From Lamellibrachia columna (Eukaryota > Annelida > Polychaeta > Sabellida > Siboglinidae), in assembly GCA_963662155.1 (NCBI GenBank), contig OY759271.1, positions 39,803,753 to 39,867,752 of the forward strand: a DNA stretch of 64,000 nt, written 5' to 3'. Below are positions 1 to 11,014 of this stretch, piece by piece (the first letter of the stretch is position 1; the number at the start of each line of letters is the position of its first letter). Both the position numbers and the translations under genes were made by a program. Under the pieces are notes generated by a model that ran no database searches, was not told the DNA's origin, and saw only the letters and a program-made list of their open reading frames with translations.

Positions 1-65
1 TATAAAAATAATATATATATTTGATCTACAACTTATATATTATATATTATAATAACTATAATTTA

Positions 66-232
<167 letters not shown>

Positions 233-2174
233 TGTAGATCAAAAGAGAACCAAACTAAATAAATAAATAAAATTACTTTAAAAAAATTTAAATCTTAAAA
301 GCTGATAAGACGGATAAACTAATGAACGAATGATGTCCATCACAATAAACATTAATTTAGTTATGTAAAATGACTAATAAAAATGTTTTTAAAGACTTAA
401 CGTTTCCAATGACTTTCATGTAGAAAGGGGAGCAGACCTAAGGAGATAAAACCTTCTATGAACCGTTCATGAAACTGAACTTAAAAACGTGTGTTGAAGT
501 CAAGAATAAATATATGATGGGCACAAACAAAGGAATCGTCTTGAAGATTAAGTTGTTATTGGCACCATGACACTCACTGCGAGCAACAGGGAGCTTGACA
601 TGCATTCTGTGTTTTTCCATCTTGTTGGGCTATTGCCGTGGTCGCTGGGAAACGTTGACGGAAGTATGGTGGCCTCGGCAAATGATCTTCTTCAGTCTCA
701 CGCGAAAGAAAACTTAATTTTCGAAGAACTATCTAGTCACATATTTGAGTAATCGCTGCACGCTGATCAACAAAATTGATGTGATCTTCAATGTCTACAG
801 GGATCAGTCGATCAAATCCTGCGAGCACATTAACCGAGAATCAAAGAAAGGTGTCACATTAATAAATAATAATATCAGGTCGCAAAATCAAACATTGGAT
901 ACACTAAAAAAGTGTTCGTCATGTGTGCAGAGAAATGCTTCCCTCTTGTCGTTTTCTAAAGCTCGCTATTAGGCGGTTAAATCATCTCAAAAAAAAACGC
1001 AACGCGGCTCGTGTCTTCTTCTCCCTATGTAATATTTACAGGATGGTCACGGCCAGAGTGCATGTCGTTCTCTGTGGTTCTTTTATGTCCCAGTTAACGA
1101 GACGGGACCGACATTAAAATGATCATCCGAGTAACGGGGGATACAGAGTCCCCAATGTAGAGAGCCAGTTTTTTTTATATATATCAAACGTGCCATATCA
1201 TGCGATCGCTGGAAATGTGCAATATTTCGGCATGCTTGAAGCTCATAAACTACTCGATCCAGAGGGCTATCAAATAAAATCTTACTTGCTTGCAGAACAT
1301 TTGGGTGCGGTCATTAATATTAGCCGAAGCGCACGCGACACACACTAGGAAAAGGAAGTCAACTGCAACTGCGTGCACGCCAAGTGCCATCTGCGTCACC
1401 TCGTACAACGGGCGTAAGTGTGATAGCAACACGTCCGTGTTAGCAGCGGCCGGTTTCAAATTCCGCGAATTTCGCGAAAAGCACTCCCAAATGATTATAG
1501 TCGTATGCAACGCAGAATTACGACCAGTCCAGATATATATATATAACAGTTTAATGAACACTAAGTAGGTGTGCCGCGGTGCCCAGGATTGCGTAGAAAT
1601 TTAGCACAAATAAACTGGATAGCCCCGTCCGTTGTGACGCAGCTGGAATGTTGCCCGCTACATTAATGTGGTAATTACTCATACGCGGACATTATAGATT
1701 ATATTGAGTTTTTCGATAAGAGTTTTTCGATAAGCCTCAACACGCCTGCCACAATACACGATGAAAGCGGTGGAATAATACGATACTGCTTAAGGCCTCG
1801 TCACGTCCAACAGTAGACGGAATACCTCCTACAGCAGACAGTGATGAGGGGTGCAAGTTATGAATCATTTCATTAGAATAGAACTTTACATTGTTTTTGA
1901 AACTGTCACATAAAGCCCAACCAACCTGCTAATAGCGTAATGTTTTCTAATTCATCTCATTATTCCGGTTCCATTCGAACATTACGTTGTTGAGCATTGT
2001 CATGCACCCTTGTTGATTGCCGACAACAGCCGCCTGCGACCACGTCGCCGCTACACAGGCCAACTTGTACACGGATGCGAAACAACGAAGAACAGCTTAG
2101 TGTGCAAGAAATCAACTTCCTCCATGCTGTACGGTTCTTGTACCGTTCCGTTCTTAATACATCTTTGAGGCTGG
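233..2174. other. No gene recognised
   Basis: AT-rich sequence with only short open frames (under about 105 codons) on either strand. None has recognisable domains or convincing splice-site context. Short (T)n and (TA)n runs occur near 1170 and 1532. I see no transposon motif here. It may be intergenic or intronic sequence of a gene outside the window. Confidence 0.5.
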
Positions 2175-5100
2175 TGTTCTTTTCCTCCAGGTGACTGATG
2201 TTGTTGATCCACCGTAACCTGGGCCTTCCTCTCCGTCTCTTTCCCTCCAGGTGGCTGTTGATGTTGTTGATCCACCGTAACCTGGCCCTTCCTCTCTGTC
2301 TCTTTCCCTCCAGGTGACAGTTGATGTTGTTGACCCACCGTAACTTGGGCCTTCCTCTCCGTCTCTTTCCCTCCAGGTGGCTGTTGATGTTGTTGATCCA
2401 CCGTAACCTGGCCCTTCCTCTCTGTCTCTTTCCCTCCAGGTGACAGTTGATGTTGTTGACCCAATGTAACCTGGGCCTTCCTCTCGATCTCTTTCCCTCC
2501 AGGTGGATGTTGATGTTGTTGATCCATCGTAACCTGGTCCTTCCTCTCGATCTCTTTCCCTCCAGGTGGATGTTGATGTTGTTGAACCATCGTAACCTGG
2601 GCCTTCCTCTCCGTCTCTTTCCCTCCAGGTGGCTGTTGATGTTGTTGATCCATCGTAACCTGGGCCGTCCTCTATGTCTCTTTCCATCCAGGTGACAGTT
2701 GATGTTGTTGATCCACCGTAACCTGGCCCTTCCTCTCTGCCTCTTTCCCTCCAGGTGACTGATGTTGTTGATCCATTGTAATATGGGCCTTCATCTCGGT
2801 CTCTTTCCCTCCAGGTAACAGCTGATGTTGTTGATACACCGTCACCTGGGCCTTTCTCTCCGTCTCTTTCCCTCCAGGTGACTGATGTTGTTGATCCATC
2901 ATAACCCGGGTCTTCCTCTCAGTCTCTTTCCCTCCAGGTGAATGATGTTGTTGATCCATCGTAACCCGGGTCTTCCTCTCGGTCTCTTTTCCTCCAGGTG
3001 ACTGATGTTGTTGATCCATCGTAACCCGGGTCTTCCTCTCGGTCTCTTTCCCTCCAGGCGACTGATGTTGTTGATCCATCGTAACCCGGGTCTTCCTCTC
3101 GGTCTCTTTCCCTCCAGGTGACTGATGTTGTTGATCCATCGTAACCCGGGTCTTCCTCTCGGTCTCTTTCCCTCCAGGTGACTGATGTTGTTGATTAATC
3201 GTAACCCGGGTCTTCATCTCAGTCTCTTTCCCTCCAGGTGACTGATGTTGTTGATCCATCGTAACCCGGGTCTTCCTCTCGGTCTCTTTCCCTCCAGGTG
3301 ACTGATGTTGTTGATCCATCGTAACCCGGGTCTTCCTCTCAGTCTCTTTCCCTCCAGGTGAATGATGTTGTTGATCCATCATAACCCGGGTCTTCCTCTC
3401 AGTCTCTTTTCTTCCAGGTGACTGATGTTGTTGATCCATCGTAACCCGGGTCTTCCGCTCGGTCTCTTTCCCTCCAGGTGAATGATGTTGTTGATCCATC
3501 GTAACCCGGGTCTTCCTCTCTGCCTCTTTCCCTCCAGGTGACAGCTGGTGTTGTTGATCCACCGTAACATGGGCCTTCATCTCGGTCTCTTTCCCTCCAG
3601 GTGACTGATGTTGTTGATCCATCGTAATATGGGCCTTCATCTCGGTCTCTTTCCCTCCAGGTGACAGTTGATGTTGTTGATACACCGTCACCTGGGCCTT
3701 TCTCTCCGTCTCTTTCCCTCCAGGTGACTGATGTTGTTGATCCATCGTAACCCGGGTCTTCCTCTCAGTCTCTTTCCCTCCAGGTGAATGATGTTGTTGA
3801 TCCATCGTAACCCGGGTCTTCCTCTCGGTCTCTTTTCCTCCAGGTGACTGATGTTGTTGATCCATCGTAACCCGGGTCTTCCTCTCGGTCTCTTTCCCTC
3901 CAGGTGACTGATGTTGTTGATTCATCGTAACCCGGGTCTTCCTCTCAGTCTCTTTCCCTCCAGGTGACTGATGTTGTTGATCCATCGTAACCTGGGTCTT
4001 CCTCTCAGTCTCTTTCCCTCCAGGTGAATGATGTTGTTGATCCATCGTAACCCGGGTCTTCCTCTCAGTCTCTTTCCCTCCAGGTGACTGATGTTGTTGA
4101 TCCATCGTAACCCGGATCTTCCTCTCAGTCTCTTTCCCTCCAGGTGACTGATGTTGTTGATCCGTCGTAACTTGGGCCTTCCTCTCAGTCTCTTTCCCTC
4201 CAGGTGACTGATGTTGTTGATCCGTCGTAACTTGGGCCTTCCTCTCAGTCTCTTTTCCCACAGGTGACTGATGTTGTTGATTCGTCGTAACCCGGGTCTT
4301 CCTCTCAGTCTCTTTTCTCCCAGGTGACTGATGTTGCTGATCCATCGTAACCCGGGTCTTCCTCACAGTCTCTTTTCCTCCAGGTGACTGATGTTGTTGA
4401 TCCATCGTAACCCGGGTCTTCCTCTCAGTCTCTTTCCCTCCAGGTGACTGATGTTGTTGATCCATCGTAACTTGGGCCTTCCTCTCAGTCTCTTTTCCCC
4501 CAGGTGACTGATGTTGTTGATTCATCGTAACCCGAGTCTTCCTCTCCGTCTCTTTCCCTCCAGGTGACTGATGTTGTTGATCCATCGTAACCCGGGTCTT
4601 CCTCCCAGTCTCTTTCCCTCCAGGTGACTGATGTTGTTGATCCGTCGTAACCCGGATCTTCCTCTCAGTCTCTTTCCCTCCAGGTGACTGATGTTGTTGA
4701 TCCGTCATAACCCGGATCTTCCTCTCAGTCTCTTTCCCTCCAGGTGAATGATGTTGTTGATCCATCGTAACCCTGGTCTTCCTCTCAGTCTCTTTCCCTC
4801 CAGGTGACTGATGTTGTTGATCCATCGTAACCCGGATTTTCCTCTCAGTCTCTTTCCCTCCATGTGACTGATGTTTTTGATCCGTCGTAACTTGGGCCTT
4901 CCTCTCAGTCTCTTTTCCCACAGGTGACTGATGTTGTTGATTCGTCGTAACCCGGGTTTTCCTCTCAGTCTCTTTTCTCCCAGGTGACTGATGTTGTTGA
5001 TCCATCGTAACCCGGGTCTTCCTCTCAGTCTCTTTCCCTCCAGGTGACTGATGTTGTTGATCCGTCGTAACTTGGGCCTTCCTCTCAGTCTCTTTTCCCA

Positions 5101-5215
5101 CAGGTGACTGATGTTGTTGATTCGTCGTAACCCGGGTTTTCCTCTCAGTCTCTTTTCTCCCAGGTGACTGATGTTGTTGATCCATCGTAACCCGGGTCTT
5201 CCTCTCGGTCTCTTT
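2175..5215. repeat. 60/63-bp minisatellite, about 50 copies
   Basis: A tandem array whose unit is 60 bp over most of its length. At the left end and around 3540-3720 it is 63 bp, with one extra codon-sized insertion. Because both lengths are multiples of three, the minus strand stays open for over 1,000 codons (5245 to 2051), broken by a single TAG near 2673; this frame repeats a KETERKTRV...DQQHQSPGG pattern. In another minus frame the unit reads GRPGLRWINNI, the basic Arg/Gly-rich motif found near the C-terminus of RTE-type LINE ORFs, and a LINE fragment lies immediately upstream on the same strand (5229-5537). The array therefore probably expanded from 20 codons of that LINE. The long frame is unlikely to be a functional gene. 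Confidence 0.9.
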
Positions 5216-5228
5216 CACGTCATCTTCA

Positions 5229-5537
5229 TTAGCACTTTGTGCCACTTTTATGACAGAGCCATCTTCTCATCACATAACTATACCATCTCAATTTAATTAT
5301 TTTGATCACTTCTACAATTAGGGTGATCTTGCTCTCCATGTAGAGATGATTATTTCGCTGCCTGTCCAGTTTGGTGACGCTCTGTGTCATTCGCATGGCT
5401 TTCGTGTCTGCTGCAATGTTTCGACTTTGAAGTCTTTTTGTCAAGGTCCAACATTCACGGCCAAAGAGGAGAATATGTTTTAAAATGGTTTTCTTTACGA
5501 TCTGTTTGACTTTGTTAGGCACTTGTTTGTCTTTCAA
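5229..5537 (-). mobile_element. LINE ORF2 C-terminal fragment (RTE/endonuclease-RT type)
   Basis: The minus-strand peptide contains LLFGRECWTLTK, then MRMTQSVTKLDRQRN and later IKLRWYSYVMRRW. This order (G.E.W.l, a few dozen residues, then lrW.ghv.R) is typical of the region after the reverse transcriptase domain in RTE-like invertebrate LINEs. It is 5'-truncated. Its downstream end runs straight into the 60-bp minisatellite, whose unit resembles the next conserved block of the same LINE protein. It is a dead remnant. Confidence 0.8.
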
Positions 5538-5782
5538 CAGTCTGTATGCAAAATACTATACACACATCCATGCTACATTCTGGCTGTACTCGGCAATCCG
5601 GCAGACAAGACATACTGTGCACAGAAGTTTGCCAGTTCCCGGGTATGACTGTAGAACCAGCAACACGTCTGCTCCCACCTTTCCAGGTTTGATTCTGGTT
5701 TTCGGACAGTCCTCAACATATCTACTCCAACCTACATCTGGGCGTAATGCCAAACCATAAAGATAGCAAACTGTTTCTCGAC
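5538..5782. other. Unassigned spacer between two LINE remnants
   Basis: Both strands carry open frames of 65-90 codons here, but none has a recognisable motif. The stretch separates a minus-strand LINE end from the plus-strand RT fragment that follows. It could be upstream LINE sequence too diverged to recognise. Confidence 0.4.
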
Positions 5783-6333
5783 AGCACTCCCCACGTCGTG
5801 TGGTGTCACCCAGGGTTCTGTTCTGGGGCCTTTGCTGTTCACTTTTTACACTACGCCAATCAGCTCTGTTATCCTAAATCATAATTTGGATCACCACCTT
5901 TACCCAGATGATACACAGATCTACATTTCTTTGGCTACCTCGGATACAAATCGCTCCCTAAATCAGCTCAGCGATTGTCTCTACGAAATCTCCCTCTGGA
6001 TGACTGAGAGAAAATTAAAGTTAAACGCAGACACAACTGAATTTCTCATCATTGGTACTGCAAAGCAGTGTGGCAAACTTTATGGTTTTTACCCGAAACG
6101 TATCCTGAGTCAAAATATCACACCAGCAGCCTCAGCGAAGTCACTTTTGATAAGAATTTCAACTTTAGACCACATATTTCTCAAACGTGTCGTTGCTGTT
6201 TTTTTTATCATTTTTATTTATTTATCTATTATAATCGTGACTGTCTTTAACTATGTTTGTGTCAGCGCCTTTGAACAGGGTCACCTGGATCCATGGCGCT
6301 CTAAAAGTGCTCTAATTATCATTATTATTATTA

Positions 6334-6417
<84 letters not shown>

Positions 6418-7025
6418 CATATCCGTGATCTTCGTCGTATTCGCCGGTATATGTCACTTCTGTCGCTAAAACTATTGCAACAGCTCTTGTTAGCAGCAGA
6501 CTTGATTACTGCAATTCCCTCCTTCATAATATTGCTATCAAGGATATTACACAACTTCAACGTGTCCAAACCTGTTTGTCTAGGGTAGTTACACGATTTC
6601 CTCGTTTCTCTCGCTCAGTGCCACTTCTAAAATCATTGCATTGGCTCCCTGTGCGATATCGCATTATTTTTAAGATCTGTACAATTACCTATCAAGCCCT
6701 TTCATCCAAACAACCTGCATATTTACATTCAATGCTCACTCCAGCAAGACAGCCCAGACAGCTTCGGTCGTCTGGTTCTGATTTACTTTCTGTTCCCAGA
6801 GTTAAAACAAACACTGGAACTCGAGCTTTCTCTGTTGCCGCACCAACTCTTTTCAAAATTGCCTATCCTCCTTAGTCTTGGCACCTCCATCCATCGGTTG
6901 ACGACTTTTTGCATTGTACATGGTCACGAGAATGCCTAATCCTTTGGTTTTGTTGCGCCACTGAGCTCGGATTTTCCGAGGATATTGGCGCCAAAGAAGT
7001 CTTTTTATTATTATTATTATTACTA
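5783..7025 (+). mobile_element. CR1/Jockey-like LINE, RT to 3' tail, decayed
   Basis: The plus strand encodes an RT fragment with GVTQGSVLGPLLF followed by HHLYPDDTQIYISL. The catalytic box reads YPDD where YADD is expected, so this copy should be inactive. After a nested insertion (6212-6420) the frame resumes with HIRDLRRIRRY, then ALVSSRLDYCNS after a frameshift, then LHWLPVRYRI and RAFSVAAPT, the usual C-terminal sequence of this LINE group. A non-coding tail ends in (TTA)n near 7002-7022. The 5' half (endonuclease) is missing. Confidence 0.85.
6212..6420 (+). mobile_element. Nested LINE 3'-end insertion with (ATT)n tail
   Basis: This segment splits the LINE frame at the position where SQTCR...YHIRDL should be continuous. 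It is flanked by a 7-bp direct repeat, TTATCAT, at 6205-6211 and 6414-6420, consistent with a target-site duplication. It contains a short GC-richer tail (CGCCTTTGAACAGGGTCACC) followed by about 100 bp of (ATT)n. It is a strongly 5'-truncated retroelement copy with no coding capacity. Confidence 0.75.
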
Positions 7026-7539
7026 TCATTATGCATTTCGACGTTGCACCTACATGTGTGGTTTTGACACCTGGTGTGCTTTTTCATAGACCATCTTGAC
7101 AGTTCCAGGCTTCGTCATCTGAAAGATATCAGGTCCACCATAGTAGTAACACTGGGTGCCTCGGATTGTGCAGGAGACAGGGCTTCCAAGCATGTCAATA
7201 TTGTACGCAGTCACCTTGGGAGTGACGGATAACATGGCTGATTCTCATATCGAAAAAAATTCACCTAGATAGCGATCCCGCAATTGAAGCCCAACGTAGA
7301 ACCGTGAGTGCTTTATGTAGATCAGCAATTGATTACAGTTGTTCACAGATTTGGGTGTGGAGCTGCCAAACACGGATAGCTTACTGCGATAAACGACACC
7401 GTCAATCTGGACCTGGTCTACATTTTGTGCAGTTCGATTTGTTTAAATATGCCTCACTTCCCAGATTGTGTCAGTAACATGAGTAGAAAATTTGGCCGAC
7501 TGTTCAGTATAAAAAGGGTTCAAACAGGGCGACATTGCT

Positions 7540-7905
7540 CAGGCTTTTAGCGCAGCAAAGATCGATCACAGCGACGAACAGAAGGCAGAAATCGTTTGTT
7601 CGTTATCCATGATCTAATACATTGTCTTCAGGTCGAGAAAATTTTAGAAGGGACCCTTGAGAAACACAATCATCATCAAGAATTTGACATTGAAGGCTTG
7701 GAACTTTGTCAGTGACCGTAGCAATCACGCAACGAAATTGTTCTGGCTTTTAGCGCAATTACATTACAACGTGTAACAGCAAAACCGATCGTTTACTATC
7801 CCTGTTCTAATGCTTTCTATTCCCGTCGAGAAAATTCGAGATGGGTACCTTAAGAAACGTGATCAAGGTTTGAGAAAACGTGGGACATCATCGAGAATTT
7901 GGAAA
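7540..7905. repeat. Imperfect direct duplication, about 205-bp offset
   Basis: Two diverged copies lie side by side, at about 7540-7690 and 7745-7905. Shared blocks in the same order are GGCTTTTAGCGCA, the CGATC...TTTGTTC/TTTACT region, GTCGAGAAAAT and GAGAAAC/AAGAAACG...ATCA. Neither copy codes for anything recognisable. Confidence 0.55.
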
Positions 7906-7914
7906 TGAAAGCTT

Positions 7915-8475
7915 CCGACGCCAAGGCCTCTGACCCTGTCGGTGGCCGCGAGGTACGAGGTACGACGCCAAGGCCTCTGACCCTGTCGGTGGCCGTGAGG
8001 TACGAGGTACGACGCCAAGGCCTCTGACCCTGTCGGTGGCCGTGAGGTACGAGGTACTATGCCAAGGCCTCTGACCCAGTCGGTGGCCGCGAGGTACGAG
8101 GTACTACGCCAAGGCCTCTTATCCTGTTGGTGGCCGCGAGGTACGAGGTACGACGCCAAGGCCTCTGACCCTGTCGGTGGCCGTGAGGTACGAGGTACGA
8201 CGCCAAGGCCTCTGACCCTGTCGGTGGCAGTGAGGTACGAGGTACTACGCCAAGGCCTCTGACCCAGTCGGTGGCCGCGAGGTACGAGGTACTACGCCAA
8301 GGCCTCTTATCCTGTTGGTGGCCGCGAGGTACGAGGTACAACGCCAAGGGTTCTGACCCTGTCGGTGGTCGCGAGGTACGAGGTACGACGCCAAGGCCTC
8401 TGATCCTGTCGGTGGCCGTGAGGTACGAGGTACTACGCCAAGACCTCTGATCCTATCGGTGGCCGCGAGGTACGA
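7915..8475. repeat. 47-bp minisatellite, about 12 copies
   Basis: A GC-rich tandem array. The unit includes GACGCCAAGGCCTCTGACCC and ends in GAGGTACGAGGTAC; the start-to-start distance is 47 bp. Because 47 is not a multiple of three, reading frames cycle. The open frames across it (LVPRGHQQ..., TSRPPTGSEALA) are repeat translations, not genes. Confidence 0.95.
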
Positions 8476-8975
8476 GGAAGAAAAATAAGAAACGCTCTGT
8501 TTGGACAGCTCGATCAGCAGCGGGTGCGAATGTCGTACTGTGGCAACTCGTATTCTCCGGACGTCCGGACGGCAAAAACGCTGGAGGTAATCGCAGGCTT
8601 AAACGGAACCGACACAATTGCAGATCGTCCTGTCATATCGGCAAAGGATGGCGCTGCACATGACAGAATGCAGAGTGCATTTCTTGAGAGAAGTCGCATG
8701 ATGAATCCGGTTTATAATTCTTACAACGTCACAAGTTTCAGAAAGTCACCTACGTAGTTTGTGCGGCGAGGCCACAGACTGCATTACGGATTCATCCCCT
8801 GTGAACCTTATATAGCGTTCCTATGAACATATGAACTGTGCATTATGCGTGAATAGGTCAGATATGTGTACGGATGAGCGAGTAGGATTGATATGTGAGT
8901 GCACCGTGGCATCAGAGCATTCAGGTGAGAGCATCTGTCAGTCTGTGGCCGCTGTCGTGACGATACAGTGTTCAT

Positions 8976-10700
8976 TAACAAGATTTAACAAGATTTGCCA
9001 TCCAAGCCAAAGGCCCAGATGGCAAGTGGACAAGGAAGCCATTGGCTTATCGAGAGTCCAACAATGTTCATCTACTTATAGCCCGCCCTCCTGAGATATG
9101 TGTCAACCTTGTTTTTAAACATATTCACGCTGTTAGCAGTTACACAATCTGTAGACAATTTGTTCCATTCATTTATTGTCCTCTGTGAGAACGAGTGCTT
9201 CCTGATGTCCAATCTACATTGATCCTTTACTAATTTTACCTCATGTCCTCTAGTTCTGCTATCCTTCTTGAGTGAGAAAAACATATTTCTATCAATATTT
9301 TCATACCCATTCAATATCTTAAAAACTTCAATCTGATCTCCTCTTAACCTCCTTGTCTCTAGAGTTGTTAAACCACATTCTTTCAGGCGTTCTTCATAAC
9401 TAAGGTCTCTCAGTTCTGGAGTCATTTTAGTTGCTCTCCTTTGTATGCGTTCAAGCGTATATATATCCTTCTTACGATATGGTCTCCATGCTTGTATACA
9501 GTATTCTAAATGAGGTCTAACTATTGCTTTATAAAGAGGTATAATTAACTTTTTTCCCTTGTATGTTATGTTTCTTCTAATGAATCCAAGAATTTGATTA
9601 CCCTTTGAAGCTGCAATACCACACTGCTCTGAAACTTTCATATCAGCGCTTATTGTAACTCCTAAGTCCTTTTCTTTTACAGTAGTACCCAGAACAGTAT
9701 CTCCCATTTTATAGTTTACATTCAAGTTCCTATGTCCTGTATGTAGGTATTTACATTTCCCAAAATACAGTAGTACCCAGAACAGTATCTCCCATTTTAT
9801 TGTGTACATCCACCTTCCCATGTCCTGTATGTAGGCATTTACATTTCCCAAAATTTAACAACATCTGCCATTTCTCAGACCATTTCACTAATCTGTCTAG
9901 ATCGTTTTGTAAATGTTGTTTATCACCATCGGTATTAACCTTTCTAAACAGTTTTGTGTCATCCGCAAATTTCAGTACGTTACTTGTTATACTGTCGTCC
10001 AAGTCATTGATATAAATTAAGAATAATATAGGTCCTAATACTGATCCTTGAGGTACCCCACTCAAAACCGATTTCCAATTTGAAACTTCTCCATCTACTA
10101 CAACTCGTTGTCTTCTGTCAGTCAGCCATTGTTCTATCCAGTCAGTTATGCTATCCCCGATACCATGGGCTTTTAATTTAAGTAGTAATCTTTGATGTGG
10201 CACTTTGTCAAAAGCTTTCTGAAAATCTAAGTAGATAATATCTACTGGCGATCCCACGTCTATCCACTTAGTGATTTCTTCCAAAAAACAAAACATATTT
10301 GTTAAGCATGACCTCGCTTTAAGGAATCCATGTTGAGATGAATTTAATAATTTATGCTTAACGAGGAAGTCCACTATATGGTCTTTAATTAACCTTTCTA
10401 ATAATTTACAAATCACTGACGTTAAACTCACTGGTCTGTAATTCTCTGACTTATTTCTCGAACCCTTTTTAAATAATGGTATGATGTTTGCTTCTTTCCA
10501 TTCAAACGGAACAACTCCCTCTTTTAATGACAAGTTGAATACTCTTGCAAGTGGTATACTGATTTGTTCTACTGTTTCCATTAGTAATTTTGGAGGAATC
10601 CCATCCACTCCCGGTGATTTGTTATCCTTCATTGCCTTTATTTTCTTAGCTACCAATTCTGGAGTTAGGCCAAATGTCAACAATGTTAAAATCAATCTCC
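8976..10700 (-). mobile_element. CR1/Jockey-like LINE, 5'-truncated, ORF broken by an 88-bp duplication
   Basis: Read on the minus strand, the reverse transcriptase is well preserved. In order: NKSPGVDGIPPKLL, IIPLFKKGSRNKSENYRPVS, IYLDFQKAFDKVPH, GVPQGSVLGPILF, then the catalytic FADDTKLF. After the break come GVTISADMKVS, PHLEYCIQAW, LERIQRRATKM and EWNKLSTDCV, the usual C-terminal region. An exact-offset 88-bp direct duplication (9679-9766 and 9767-9854) shifts the frame, giving two ORFs (10782-9751 and 9851-9072). The 3' UTR ends near 8976 with a short repeat of AACAAGATTT. No endonuclease domain is present, so the copy is 5'-truncated near 10700. Confidence 0.9.
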
Positions 10701-10859
10701 GGCCAGGACAGAAATCGAGGGCTGGCACGTGTTGTAGTGATTTCTTGAAAAGAGATGTGTCATTTTCACGGATTTCACGCACCGACTATTGGAAAACTAA
10801 CGATGGTTTCGCCGATGAACAGATGTGGGTGGACATCAAACGGAATCCGAAGAAGACCG

Positions 10860-11014
10860 ATGTCGCAGGCTCTAGTGTCCGCCTTGGCATCGTGCCGTGC
10901 CTACATATTGTGTGTCTCGGCTATTATTCTTTACAAAGCCACTGTACGCATTTTGTTAGCATTTGGCTCGGACATATTTTCTCGACTGCGAATAGTTTTG
11001 ATAATCATAATCAA
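10860..11014 (+). CDS. Candidate first coding exon, membrane-anchored or secreted protein (unidentified)
   Basis: The frame from the ATG at 10860 gives 51 codons beginning MSQALVSALASCRAY, with a hydrophobic stretch (about residues 13-34, ILCVSAIILYKATVRILLAF) and another near the end (IVLIIII). It runs exactly to a strong splice donor, AA|GTAAGC, at 11014/11015, and would leave two nucleotides of a split codon. The pattern suits a signal-anchor first exon. The frame is open further upstream to 10755, but that part overlaps the flank of the LINE insertion. I found no matching downstream exon by eye, so this is inference from one ORF and one donor. Confidence 0.3.

Noticed and set aside
1250..1568. 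Overlapping frames of about 100 codons on both strands
   Set aside because: Long for chance but with no motif or splice context; two opposite frames of equal length usually mean neither is coding.
2447..2695. Plus-strand and third-frame ORFs across the 60/63-bp array
   Set aside because: Repeat translations caused by unit lengths divisible by three.
7050..7235. Minus-strand 61-codon frame (VTAYNIDMLGSPVSC..., TKPGTVKMVYEK) that looks protein-like
   Set aside because: No convincing acceptor, only a weak possible donor, and no recognisable domain; it could be an exon but cannot be supported.
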